The notes under the pieces were generated by a model that was not told where the DNA came from, did not search any database, and saw nothing but the letters and a program-made list of their open reading frames with translations. From Nostoc sp. S4 (GTDB lineage Bacteria > Cyanobacteriota > Cyanobacteriia > Cyanobacteriales > Nostocaceae), in contig JAQYWR010000035.1 in NCBI GenBank assembly GCA_029379225.1, forward strand, positions 1 through 64,000: a stretch of DNA of 64,000 nt. The letters are read 5' to 3'. Made by a program: the position numbers and the translations under genes. Below, piece after piece: positions 52,202 to 60,868 of this stretch (positions are counted from its first letter, which is position 1; every line of letters begins with the position of its first letter).

Positions 52202-53323
52202 TTAATTGGTATTAGTTTGATTGAGATAACAATGACAATGTGGTTTATCAATTAGTGATTCTACCAAAGCATTTAGGGCAGTTGCAGCTAAAGCGCCACC
52301 TCCCAAAGTTCCTTCAACTGTAATAAAAGGTATTTGTTGTTGCATCAATTGTCGCTTGGCGGCGGGAGCGTGGCTAAAACCAATGGGCATTGCAATTACG
52401 AGTGCAGGCTGAATTTTTTGATTAGCGATCGCTAAAGAAATTTCTAGAAGCACCGAGGGAGCATAACCAACTACCAGTACACAACCTGGAGTTACTTGTT
52501 GCAATTTTTGTCGCCATTCTTGCTGCTGCCAAAAGGCAAGCTCCGCCTCTGTAGCAGTAGTAATATGAGGATTATCAATCAAAGTTTCAATGGGACATCC
52601 CAAGTGAAATAATCGAGTTTGATCCAAAGCAGCAGCCACCGTTTGGGTATCAACAACAATTTGACAGCTTGCAGATAAAGCTTCTCGACTAGCTGCGATC
52701 GCATCTCGGCTCAACTTAACAAAAGACACCAAACTCACATCACCACAAGCCAAAACCAGCTGAGAAATTAAGTGTTGTTCAATTTCCGAACGCTGAGATA
52801 AATCAGGTAATAAAAGTTGCAGCGATTCCGAAAAAGCCTCTGAGTGTCTATGAATTTCTGCATCTAAACCACTCCACAATTTTTCCAGTCCCCCCAATCC
52901 GGCTTGGGTTTCGACATCGAGTAACTTTAGTTGTGCTAAGACTTCCGCCTGCAAAATTTGACAATGGCGATCGCGTCCCAATAATCCTTCTAATGCTGAT
53001 GCGGTTTGCCGCAGTTGGGAAATTTGTTGCATCACTGCACGATATTGCTGTTGGAGTTGCACCATCAGGTTTTGATTTGTGTCCGCTTCTGGTTCCACTT
53101 CCAAAATATGACGGATATGATTTAGCTGAAACCCTTGTTGCTTGAGTGCAACAATCCGTTGCAAGCGCAGGACATCTTTTTGGGTGTAGAGACGGTAATT
53201 GCTAGGCGATCGTACTGGTTGCGGTAGCAGTCCTAATTGATGGTAATGTCGCACCATGCGCGGAGTCAAACCGCCACCAACTGCATTGGTAAGTTCTTTA
53301 ATAGTTAAGCAACCAGCATTCAT
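52202..53323 (-). CDS. coaR: CoaR-type regulator: MerR HTH fused to a precorrin isomerase-like domain
   Basis: 373 aa from the ATG at 53323 (an in-frame extension to 53392 is unlikely). Residues ~1-75: MerR winged helix (IKELTNAVGGGLTPRMVRHY, NYRLYTQKDVLRLQRIVAL), then a coiled coil. Residues ~170-355: precorrin-8X methylmutase (CbiC/CobH)-like domain, with HLGCPIETLIDNPHITTAT, VVGYAPSVLLEISLAI, MPIGFSHAPAAKRQLM and GTLGGGALAATALNAL. The C-terminus is Cys363-His-Cys365, the metal-binding motif reported for CoaR of Synechocystis. That regulator senses cobalt/corrinoid status and activates coaT, which here lies divergently ~845 bp away. A decayed gene pair sits between them. The enzymatic His of CbiC is expected to be dispensable. 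Confidence 0.93.
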   Translation of the reverse strand: MNAGCLTIKELTNAVGGGLTPRMVRHYHQLGLLPQPVRSPSNYRLYTQKDVLRLQRIVALKQQGFQLNHIRHILEVEPEADTNQNLMVQLQQQYRAVMQQISQLRQTASALEGLLGRDRHCQILQAEVLAQLKLLDVETQAGLGGLEKLWSGLDAEIHRHSEAFSESLQLLLPDLSQRSEIEQHLISQLVLACGDVSLVSFVKLSRDAIAASREALSASCQIVVDTQTVAAALDQTRLFHLGCPIETLIDNPHITTATEAELAFWQQQEWRQKLQQVTPGCVLVVGYAPSVLLEISLAIANQKIQPALVIAMPIGFSHAPAAKRQLMQQQIPFITVEGTLGGGALAATALNALVESLIDKPHCHCYLNQTNTN

Positions 53324-53327
53324 AAAT

Positions 53328-53778
53328 TTACTCCAAGAACGGCAAAATTCTTTGTAATTCTCCACAAGCTGCCTGAAGAGATGGCGGTGCATTTTCGTCT
53401 AAGCCTTGGTAACACTGATTTACCAATTTTTCAACAAAGGGCTTGCAATCTGACTCATTGTTAAATTTTGAATATTCTATTTCTTCGTCAACAGTTTCAC
53501 CTTGTAAATAGTGCATCCAAGTTTCGATATTTCTTTTGGAGATAAATATAGCGATCGCTTCTTTAAGCTGACGAATTGGTTGTGAATCTGCTATCAATGC
53601 ATCATCCAATTGCTTCAGTCTTTCATCCACCGTTTTTTTGTCTACATCAATTAATACTACTAGCATTCCTGAAAGATAGTTTTTACTGCGATATGCTTTC
53701 TACCTCTGCTGGATAACGCTTTCTGACAAACTGCTCTCCTGCACCTTTTGGACAAATTTCAATTCGTAAATTTCTATC
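53328..53778 (-). pseudogene. Toprim-like protein remnant (partner of an AAA ATPase), truncated and frameshifted
   Basis: Readable from 53778 as DRNLRIEICPKGAGEQFVRK, then a frameshift near 53690 (KAYRSKNYLSG), then an open part to 53328: MLVVLIDVDKKTVDERLKQL, FISKRNIETWMHYLQGETVD, SDCKPFVEKLVNQCYQG. The Gly-Glu in GAGEQ and the Asp-x-Asp in LIDVD are arranged like a Toprim fold, an inference from motif spacing. The N-terminus is missing: it is joined directly to the cut ATPase remnant. It ends 5 bp from the coaR start. Confidence 0.65.
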
Positions 53779-53947
53779 AAAAATCTACTTTCCTATCACC
53801 ATTCACAAAGGTTTGAATTCTCCGCAAGACTTCAAAAACAGTTGATTTACCTGTTCCGTTGCCACCAAGAAATAGGTTAATCGAGTCAAAGTTCACCTCA
53901 AAATTTACTAAGCCGCGAAAGTTATCAATATAAATTCGCTTTAGCAT
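53777..53947 (-). pseudogene. AAA family (OLD/RecF-like) ATPase remnant
   Basis: Only the first 56 residues survive: MLKRIYIDNFRGLVNFEVNF, then FLGGNGTGKSTVFEVLRRIQ with an intact Walker A (GGNGTGKST), ending VNGDRKVDF. Intact members are 350 aa or more with signature, Walker B and H-loop. The deletion joins it to the Toprim-like remnant downstream. An SMC-like ATPase followed by a Toprim-like gene is the arrangement of several phage-defence pairs. Confidence 0.8.
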
Positions 53948-54167
53948 AGATTTTTTCTCCCAATCCATTTTTCAACATAAGAGTTAAATTGTCACATTTA
54001 CCCACATCCCGCTTTTGAAAACACCCTCATAACACAGATAAACATCTAACTTTGCGTACCTTTGCGCTTCCCTCAGCGCTCCTTTGCGTTTCAAAACTAT
54101 TATAAACCTTGACATTAACATTAATGTCAAGGTTTAGCGTGAGAAAGTCCCTCTTAATTCACCTCTC
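53948..54167. promoter_or_regulatory. Intergenic region with coaT promoter
   Basis: 220 bp upstream of coaT. Besides the operator at 54106-54133 it shows TTTGCG-TACCTTTGCG-TTTGCGTT-type words (54050-54095) common in intergenic repeats. Confidence 0.5.
54106..54133 (+). promoter_or_regulatory. CoaR operator / coaT promoter
   Basis: A perfect inverted repeat of 13-bp arms with a 2-bp centre: ACCTTGACATTAA, CA, TTAATGTCAAGGT. It includes a consensus -35 hexamer TTGACA (54109-54114). A weak -10 candidate TAGCGT begins at 54135, giving a 20-bp spacer, the elongated spacing typical of MerR-activated promoters. The site is 35 bp before the coaT ATG. Binding by CoaR is inferred from context. Confidence 0.8.
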
Positions 54168-56090
54168 ATGCTTTACCCACGGCGTTTTACCCAATTCACC
54201 AGAGAACACGCAGATATCCTCGCAGCCCTAGTTTGTGGGTTGCTGTTATTTCTGGGATGGTTCGCCTTGCATCTTGGCGCTTTGAAATTAGCGCTGCTGT
54301 TGCTACCTGCTGCTTATGTGATTGGTGGTTACGAAAGTGCACGGGAAGGACTGACTACTCTTTTCAAAGAAAAAGAACTCGATGTAGATTTGCTGATGAT
54401 TGTCGCTGCCATTGGTGCTGCTAGTTTGGGCTTATGGCGAAGAGAATATCATTTAATTATTGATGGGGCAATTTTGATTCTCATCTTTGCCATCAGTGGC
54501 GCACTCGAAGGCTATGCTATGCAGCGAACTGAGCAAAGTATTCGGAGTTTGATGAGTTTGACGCCAGATACAGCAAGGGTTTTGCTTCAAGGAAGGGAAG
54601 AGGAAGTTCCTATTAGTCAGCTAAAAGTGGGTGATAAAATTGTCGTCAAACCCGGAGAGTTAATTCCTACAGACGGAATTATTGTGTCTGGTTACAGTAC
54701 CGTCAATCAAGCTGCAATTACAGGCGAGTCTTTACCTGTAGAGAAAACAGTTGGTGCAGAAGTCTTTGCCGGTACACTCAACAGCTATGGTGCATTGCAG
54801 ATTAAAGTCCACAAACCAGCCCAAAGCAGTTTGATTCAGCGAGTGATTCATTTGGTAGAACAAGCGCAGACACAAGCACCTCCTTCCCAAGAATTTATCG
54901 ATCGCTTTGAAAAAGGATATGCCAAAGTCATTGTTATAACTGGGATATTACTGGCAACTTTACCGCCATTGATGTGGAGTTGGGATTGGGAAACTACCAT
55001 TTATCGCGCGCTGACTTTCTTAGTGGTATCTTCTCCCTGCGCGTTGATGGCTGCAATTATGCCCACCTTACTTTCAGGAATTGCCAACGGTGCAAGACAA
55101 GGGATTTTGTTTAAGAATGGTGCCCAGTTAGAGAAGATTGGTAAAGTTAGAGCGATCGCATTTGATAAAACTGGTACCCTGACAACAGGACAGATGCAAG
55201 TATTCCAGGTAATTACAGCTAGTAAATACACGCAAGCAGATGTTTTAAAAGCCGCTGCTAGCATAGAATTATCTTCCGAACATCCCATCGGTAAGGCAAT
55301 TGTGCAAGCCGCTGGGAATTTGAATTGGGTTGGTGCAATCGAAGTGCAAGCCATACCCGGAAAGGGAATTGTAGGAATCGTCGAAGAACAACAGGTAATT
55401 GTAGGGAATGCCGATTTTATAGAGCAGTATGTAATAAATTTACCTAAACAATTGCGACAAGTAGCTCAATTTTTGGAGCAAGAAGGTAAGACTGTGGTTT
55501 GGGTAGCAGAGGGGCAGGAGGGCACAGAGGCAGAGGTGATGGGTATCATTGCCATTGCAGATGAGGTGAGAGTGCAAACCGCTGCAACTATTACTCGCTT
55601 AAAAAAACTCGGAATTGAGCAAATTGTTTTGTTAACTGGAGATAATCAAGAAACTGCTAATAGCGTCGCTAAGGCGGTAGGAATTGAGCGAGTGTACGCT
55701 CAACTTTTGCCAGAAGATAAGCTGGATGTGATTCGTCGTTTACAGCAAAAGTATCAAACTGTGGCAATGGTAGGTGATGGCATCAATGATGCACCAGCTT
55801 TAGCACAAGCATCTGTGGGTATAGCAATCGGAGGAACAGGTAGCGATGTGGCATTGGAAACCGCAGATATAGTATTGATGGCAGATAAGTTAGAAAAAAT
55901 TGCTGTGGCGATACATTTGGGCAGGCGATCGCAACTCATAGTCAAACAGAATATAGTCGTAGCATTGGGTTTTATTGTATTACTTTTAGTAGGCAACTTT
56001 CTAGTAAATATTAACTTACCAATAGGCGTTATTGGCCATGAAGGTTCCACAGTTTTAGTTACCTTGAGTGGTCTAAGATTGCTCAAATAA
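54168..56090 (+). CDS. coaT: Cobalt-exporting P-type ATPase CoaT (P1B-4 type)
   Basis: 640 aa with no N-terminal metal-binding domain, as in CoaT. Core motifs: TGES (185-188, actuator), SPC in the membrane helix (residues 289-291), the phosphorylation site DKTGTLT (Asp333), SSEHPIG (nucleotide domain His), GDGINDAPALAQ, and the final helix with HEGSTVLVTLSGLRL. SPC together with HEGS/G-T is the P1B-4 signature, specific for cobalt and related divalent ions. Transport is outward across the inner membrane, driven by ATP. It is activated by CoaR in Synechocystis; here the operator lies just upstream. ATG at 54168. Confidence 0.94.
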   Translation: MLYPRRFTQFTREHADILAALVCGLLLFLGWFALHLGALKLALLLLPAAYVIGGYESAREGLTTLFKEKELDVDLLMIVAAIGAASLGLWRREYHLIIDGAILILIFAISGALEGYAMQRTEQSIRSLMSLTPDTARVLLQGREEEVPISQLKVGDKIVVKPGELIPTDGIIVSGYSTVNQAAITGESLPVEKTVGAEVFAGTLNSYGALQIKVHKPAQSSLIQRVIHLVEQAQTQAPPSQEFIDRFEKGYAKVIVITGILLATLPPLMWSWDWETTIYRALTFLVVSSPCALMAAIMPTLLSGIANGARQGILFKNGAQLEKIGKVRAIAFDKTGTLTTGQMQVFQVITASKYTQADVLKAAASIELSSEHPIGKAIVQAAGNLNWVGAIEVQAIPGKGIVGIVEEQQVIVGNADFIEQYVINLPKQLRQVAQFLEQEGKTVVWVAEGQEGTEAEVMGIIAIADEVRVQTAATITRLKKLGIEQIVLLTGDNQETANSVAKAVGIERVYAQLLPEDKLDVIRRLQQKYQTVAMVGDGINDAPALAQASVGIAIGGTGSDVALETADIVLMADKLEKIAVAIHLGRRSQLIVKQNIVVALGFIVLLLVGNFLVNINLPIGVIGHEGSTVLVTLSGLRLLK

Positions 56091-56291
56091 ACTATTTATT
56101 TAGCAACTAAATATGAATGTGAATATAAAATATTTACTGTAGATACTGAAACAGGAGAAGTAAAGTTGATGAAAACTCGTTAAGTATAAAATATTACACT
56201 AGTTTTTTGTTTCAAACTTACAAACAAGAGGAATAAGGTAGAAGATAACGCGCAACTATTAGTATAATATCAGCCTACTTACCTCGACATC
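56091..56291. other. Short AT-rich spacer after coaT
   Basis: 201 bp between convergent genes; no hairpin with a U-tract was seen. Confidence 0.3.
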
Positions 56292-56735
56292 TCATTTCTC
56301 TAACTGTCCGATTCGCTTGATTTGTAGCAAGTTCCAGTCATCTTCAGAATAGGGCGTGCTAAACCAAGCATCTAATATTTCTTTGGCGATCGCTTCTGTA
56401 GTCGCACGTAAACTTAATACTAGGACATTGGCATGATTCCAGATGCGGGCACCGCGTGCCGTTTCAGCATCATGGCACAAAGCAGCACGTATCCCACAGA
56501 CTTTGTTGGCAGCAATAGATGCACCAGTTCCAGTCCAACAAAAAACAATCCCCTCATCTACTTTCTGGGTTGCTACTGCCAAAGCAACTTTGCTACTACT
56601 AATAGGCCAATCAACTTCTGGATTATTCTCTGTTAGGGAACCGAAGGGTATAACTTCGTACCCACGTTGCTTAAGTTCTTCGAGTATTATGTCGGTAAGG
56701 TTAGTGCGTTCATCACTGCCAATAGCGATTCTCAT
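56292..56735 (-). CDS. RpiB/LacA/LacB family sugar-phosphate isomerase
   Basis: 147 aa from the ATG at 56735, with GAGGGG 6-11 nt upstream. It has the small Rossmann-like fold of RpiB: MRIAIGSDERTNLTDIILEE, then VGIVFCWTGTGAS-type segment (here EGIVFCWTGTGASIAANK), then GIRAALCHDAETARGARIWN and NVLVLSLRATTEAI. RpiB normally has Cys in the GSGxG/C loop; here FCWTGTG. The enzyme may interconvert ribose 5-phosphate and ribulose 5-phosphate or another aldose/ketose phosphate. Cytoplasmic. Close to the canonical family length of about 150. Confidence 0.92.
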   Translation of the reverse strand: MRIAIGSDERTNLTDIILEELKQRGYEVIPFGSLTENNPEVDWPISSSKVALAVATQKVDEGIVFCWTGTGASIAANKVCGIRAALCHDAETARGARIWNHANVLVLSLRATTEAIAKEILDAWFSTPYSEDDWNLLQIKRIGQLEK

Positions 56736-56814
56736 CCCTTCCCCTCTCAAAGTAGTCTGCCTATTGTCTCATCTTACGATAACTAGAGACAATTTTCTGC
56801 ATGGCGATGCACCT

Positions 56815-56985
56815 ATGAAGCGATCGCCACAACCTAAATTACTCTCATCTGTAGCAACTGCGGAAATAGAAATTTTCCCCGTTCTCGCAGCGCTTAGTAC
56901 GGAAGTTTGGAGCAAAGGTTTACTTCACTCCAACTTCTTATCAGGTAGAGAAAGCAGTGTAGTCTTGGCAACTACCATCAAGTGA
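56815..56985 (+). CDS. Possible 56-aa hypothetical protein
   Basis: From an ATG at 56815: starts MKRSPQPKLLSSVATAEIEI and ends SSVVLATTIK. No domain recognised. It begins within a HIP1-containing spacer, with a poor ribosome binding site. Could be chance. Confidence 0.2.
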   Translation: MKRSPQPKLLSSVATAEIEIFPVLAALSTEVWSKGLLHSNFLSGRESSVVLATTIK

Positions 56986-57027
56986 TATGGAAATCCTTTG
57001 TTGTTGGAGTCTCTGAGGGGAAAAATT

Positions 57028-57708
57028 TTAGAAATACTTTCGTTTCAAAGGAGAAGGAGGAGCCGATAATATGACAATATTTGTCACATTACTAACGTAA
57101 CGACCTCCAGCTTTGTCACCTGGAACTACTAAACGAGCAAATCCATCATCTGTTAAAGGCACCACTGTACCATCACTAGCTTTTTTTTCAAATGCAACTA
57201 GCACTGTTTTACCTTCAAAGTTAGGTTGAATTTCACCAATAGCTACGACTGCACCATAGCAATCTGTGGCATCAACTAGAACATATTGCCTCAGAAAAGA
57301 GTTTTTAGTATTTACCCCAGAATTACCAGGTTTGAGACCACCTCCAGCTTTCGGATTATTAATCAATTCCCAGAGTGGAACTCCATAGTATGTTTCTGTT
57401 CGGGGACCTGAGCCGGTTTGAAAGCTCACAGTGACTTCAGTAACTACTGGTGGATTTTGGTTTTTTAAAACATCTCGTAAATTTCTCAGGTTTTGCAAGT
57501 TATAAATGGTTGGATTATTCACTTCTCCACCCAAGCGGAAACTTTGCGAAGAACCTCCAGGACACTTATTTTGATTCCAGACAGATGATATTTTTTGTCC
57601 TTGTTCCCAGTTAATATCCCTTTTGGAATCAGCTAAAGTAGGCTGCCATAAAAATACTGTTGATAATATCAAAGAGGCAATGGGTATCTGGCGGGTAAAA
57701 CGCATCAA
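57028..57708 (-). CDS. Secreted molybdopterin-binding-fold (sulfite-oxidase-like) protein
   Basis: 226 aa. Signal peptide MMRFTRQIPIASLILSTVFL (cleavage after LADS-like region near 27). The mature part carries the oxidoreductase molybdopterin-binding fold without other domains: TVSFQTGSGPRTETYYG-type segment, YYGVPLWELINNPKAGGGLK, RQYVLVDATDCYGAVVAIGE, and the end DGFARLVVPGDKAGGRYVSN. A Cys lies in TDCYG, where the Mo-ligand Cys of sulfite oxidases is at another place, so cofactor binding is uncertain. Periplasmic. Its upstream neighbour on the same strand is ModD, ~590 bp away. Confidence 0.82.
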   Translation of the reverse strand: MMRFTRQIPIASLILSTVFLWQPTLADSKRDINWEQGQKISSVWNQNKCPGGSSQSFRLGGEVNNPTIYNLQNLRNLRDVLKNQNPPVVTEVTVSFQTGSGPRTETYYGVPLWELINNPKAGGGLKPGNSGVNTKNSFLRQYVLVDATDCYGAVVAIGEIQPNFEGKTVLVAFEKKASDGTVVPLTDDGFARLVVPGDKAGGRYVSNVTNIVILSAPPSPLKRKYF

Positions 57709-58296
57709 ACATTTCTCCGTTTACTATTGAATATTGAAAAAACTAGATAGTTTTGCTCAAAGCTGTTTGCTTACTAAAAATTGGTATCTTTATCGCCTAA
57801 ACTGAGCAAGTTGACAATAAATGTTGTAAAACAAAGTAAAAATGATTTCTCGTTCAACTTTCAACTCCTCACTACACAATACAAAATAGCTAGTTTTTAA
57901 TAACTCTTATCAAAAACTAATGAATTTTTACGCCAAAGTTAGCCGCAAACTTCTTACGAGATTTGCGTTTTTCAAAATGGATAAGTGTATCTGTCTAATG
58001 TATAGAAGATAATACCAACTTATTGAGTAAATTACCAAATAATATGGTAATCAAATGTTAACAAAATTAATTTTTATTTCTTTTGAAAATAGTCGAGCTT
58101 AATATTGTAAAGAAGCTTGCTATCGCCGTTTACCTTAGAAATTAGAAATGGCTAGTTATCAAGCTAATAAACTGTTTATAACTGCGACTCAGACTCTACT
58201 TCCTTTCTAAGTATTGCCTAAGCGCTGTTTTATACAACTTAACTTCTATATTTTTGTAACCGCAATCCTAACTATCAAACTAAATTAATAAATGCA
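57709..58296. other. Intergenic region between ModD and the molybdopterin-fold gene
   Basis: 588 bp with no credible frame. An inverted word pair around CTTACGAGATTTGCG is visible but weak. No ModE or molybdenum riboswitch-like element was recognised. Confidence 0.35.
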
Positions 58297-59148
58297 CTAC
58301 TGTGCCATCTTCATTTTGACTGCAATATCGCACGGTTTACCAAAGTAAGGTGAACTTGTCACTAAGATATCTACACCAGTGCTTGCATAATCCTTTATAT
58401 TTTCAGAGGTAATACCACCAGCCGCTGCTAATTTTAAATTCGGGTATTGCTGCTTCAACTTCAAAACCAGAGGCTCAAGGTCTGGTAACGGAATTTTATC
58501 AAACTGAATTAAATCTACACCTGCTTGAGCAACCATCCAAGCATCTGTTGGTGTATCTATTTCCACGCAAATAGGTTGTTCTGGAAACTGTCGGCGTAGT
58601 TCATTCATGCGCTCAATTAGCCCTGCTATACCTCCCATAAATATTAGGTGTTGGTTGAAGATTAAAACTGTTTCGGATAATCCTAAGCGATGAAAAAAGC
58701 CCCCGCCAGCTAAAACTGCTTTGATAGAAAGCGCTCTAGTACCTGGAAAACATTTACGAGTAGTCACAATCGAAACAGATGGATTTACAGCTAAAGCACT
58801 ATCTACTAATACTCTGGTACGTGAAGCGATGCCAGAAGTATATTCCAGCAAATTTAAAGCAACTCTCCAACCACTATGTAAAGCGATCGCACTGCCGCTA
58901 GCTTGCAGAATTAATTGCTTTTGTTGGCAGACTGTACCACTTTCCACTTGATAATGAACCTCGGCACCACAATATTTTAATACTCTGGCTGCTTCTTCAG
59001 TCGCGCAAATGGTCATTGGATGACGGGTAGAAAACTCGATTTCACCAAGTTGCTTGCCAATACCAAGTCCGTGGGTTGTCAAATCTAGGTAAGGTACATC
59101 TTCCTGAATTAACCTAGCGATCGCCTCATCTGAGAAGAAAACACTCAT
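58297..59148 (-). CDS. modD: ModD protein (nicotinate-nucleotide pyrophosphorylase-like)
   Basis: 283 aa. Same fold as NadC (quinolinate phosphoribosyltransferase): the start EDVPYLDLTTHGLGIG matches ModD rather than NadC. The phosphoribosyl-binding part includes RVALNLLEYTSGIASRTRVL, TTRKCFPGTRALSIKAVLAG, and FHRLGLSETVLIFNQHLIFM. The C-terminal barrel segments are CVEIDTPTDAWMVAQAG and LAAAGGITSENIKDYASTGV. ModD is often linked to molybdate transport genes, but its reaction is unproven; NadC-like alternatives are possible. The gene starts at the ATG at 59148. Confidence 0.85.
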   Translation of the reverse strand: MSVFFSDEAIARLIQEDVPYLDLTTHGLGIGKQLGEIEFSTRHPMTICATEEAARVLKYCGAEVHYQVESGTVCQQKQLILQASGSAIALHSGWRVALNLLEYTSGIASRTRVLVDSALAVNPSVSIVTTRKCFPGTRALSIKAVLAGGGFFHRLGLSETVLIFNQHLIFMGGIAGLIERMNELRRQFPEQPICVEIDTPTDAWMVAQAGVDLIQFDKIPLPDLEPLVLKLKQQYPNLKLAAAGGITSENIKDYASTGVDILVTSSPYFGKPCDIAVKMKMAQ

Positions 59149-59459
59149 TATGGGTATTCAAGATTATTTTGAGAGTCTTCTATAACTATTACCAAAATAG
59201 TTGGAAAAAAAGTAGCGATCGCTACGATTTTCAGGCTTAACAATATGATATTCATAACCTCGCAGTAGTATCTTGAGTACAAAAAGTCTGCATCGAAGAG
59301 AAAAAGTTCGGCTCGAAGAGGACGCGATTGCTCCCGTTCGCCGTCATTTGTGTAAATAAATTATGGCGAACGCATTTCTATAATTTTTCTGATTTATTTT
59401 AGACGTTCTGCAAGGATTGCTAAAATAAATCGATAACTAATTGATGCCGTATCCATTCT
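59149..59459. other. Divergent spacer between modD and the Uma2 gene
   Basis: 311 bp. Contains a repeat-like block at 59280-59345 (AGAGAAAAAGTTCGGCTCGA and GGCTCGAAGAGGACGCGATT). Both promoters must be here; none was identified. Confidence 0.4.
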
Positions 59460-60161
59460 ATGACCATAGCTCAAGAATTAGATGCTCAAGAAAGTATCTG
59501 TGAAGATATTATTTTTCCCTCTAGTGATTTATATAGTAATGAACCTCCTTTGGAAACCGAACTACATTTACGACAAATAATTTTACTTTTGACATGTCTA
59601 GAATGGCTGTGGCGAGATAGAAATGATTTTTATGCAGCTGGAAACCTGACTATCTACTACAGTCCCCGCCAACTCAAATCAGAATTTTTCCGAGGCCCAG
59701 ACTTTTTTGTAGTCTTAGGATGCGAACGCAAAACCCGTAAAAGTTGGGTAGTCTGGGAAGAAGATGGCAAATATCCAAATTTAATTCTAGAAATACTTTC
59801 TGACTCAACGGCGAAGACAGACAGAGGTTTAAAAAAAGAAATTTATCAAGATACTTTCCGCACTTTAGATTATTTTTGGTTCGACCCATATACATTAGAA
59901 TTTGTCGGATTTCATTTAGTAGATGGAGAATATCAACCTCTGCAAGTAAATGAGCAAGGACATTTATGGAGTCAACAGTTAGGGTTATATCTAGGAATTT
60001 ATCAGGGATTATTGCGGTTTTTTACACCAGATGGACAACTAGTACCAACACCTGAAGAAACGGCACAACAGACAGAACAAAGACTAGAACAAGCAGAACA
60101 AAAAGCACAACGTTTGGCAGCCAAATTGCGGGAGTTAAATATCGATCCAGATACAATTTAG
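59460..60161 (+). CDS. Uma2 family endonuclease
   Basis: 233 aa, intact. PD-(D/E)XK-like core of DUF820: EFFRGPDFFVVLGCERKTRK gives the Asp, then VWEEDGKYPNLILEILSDST gives the Glu, followed by TDRGLKKEIYQDTF and DYFWFDPYTLEF. The C-terminal tail is a charged coiled coil (EETAQQTEQRLEQAEQKAQR) ending LRELNIDPDTI. The family is multicopy in cyanobacteria and of unknown role. The last ~60 bp also occur at 32831-32892, and the downstream DNA is duplicated there too. Confidence 0.93.
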   Translation: MTIAQELDAQESICEDIIFPSSDLYSNEPPLETELHLRQIILLLTCLEWLWRDRNDFYAAGNLTIYYSPRQLKSEFFRGPDFFVVLGCERKTRKSWVVWEEDGKYPNLILEILSDSTAKTDRGLKKEIYQDTFRTLDYFWFDPYTLEFVGFHLVDGEYQPLQVNEQGHLWSQQLGLYLGIYQGLLRFFTPDGQLVPTPEETAQQTEQRLEQAEQKAQRLAAKLRELNIDPDTI

Positions 60162-60453
60162 ACTCGTGCATCGCAACAGAATACAAACTTTTAATATCAA
60201 CGCAATGTCAATTCTGTTCTCTAAAAAGCCTTCAATAACTTGAGTGTGAAAGTTATACTTGTATGGCGGCTCGGTTATCGTATTAAAATCTGACGGAATA
60301 AAATACTCATCACCTCACCTGGATTGGAAGTTAGTAATACTGGACTTTACTGTATCAGAGTCATATAGGGCGATCGCTCCCAAAAATACTTTGGTTAAAA
60401 GGTTTCTTTTCTGCATCTATAGCTATGGGCAATCCACTATTATGAAGCGATTG
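60100..60453. repeat. Segmental duplication, copy 2
   Basis: Matches 32831-33185 from the Uma2 tail onwards. The frame open in copy 1 on the minus strand is broken here, for example AGTCATATAGGGCG against AGTCACCAGGGCG. 60454-60868 beyond it is AT-rich without a convincing gene; a 67-codon frame at 60515-60718 is not supported by any motif. Confidence 0.85.
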
Positions 60454-60868
60454 CCATACCCTATTTACTTATTTCTAATTTGTAGCAATTATAATATATG
60501 ATGTTTTAATCACAGTGGTTGCTCGTTTTCCCTCTTGCAGGTGGAGACTGTCAACTGATTCGTTAGTAATGATTGCAGTAATTTCTACTCCTGATGCGAT
60601 TTATAGCCTTATTGTCCGTATAGTACCAGCAGCTACTACTGGTCATTCAAAGCTTTTGCCTCGACCTATTTTTCATTGGTGGGGCTTATTAGATAATACT
60701 TTTGATAATACTTATTAATATTTTAAATCTGCAATTAACATTTAATTCAGCTTTCCGATTGAGATTTGCTGAAAATATTAACTTTAGTGGCAAAAGATGA
60801 AGTAAGATTCACATCTATAACAGTCCCCGTATATTCTCATAATTTCAGAGCAAAAATATTTCAGTGCA

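Noticed and set aside
60515..60718. 67-codon frame after the duplicated segment
   Set aside because: No motif, poor start context, and AT-rich flanks; likely chance.
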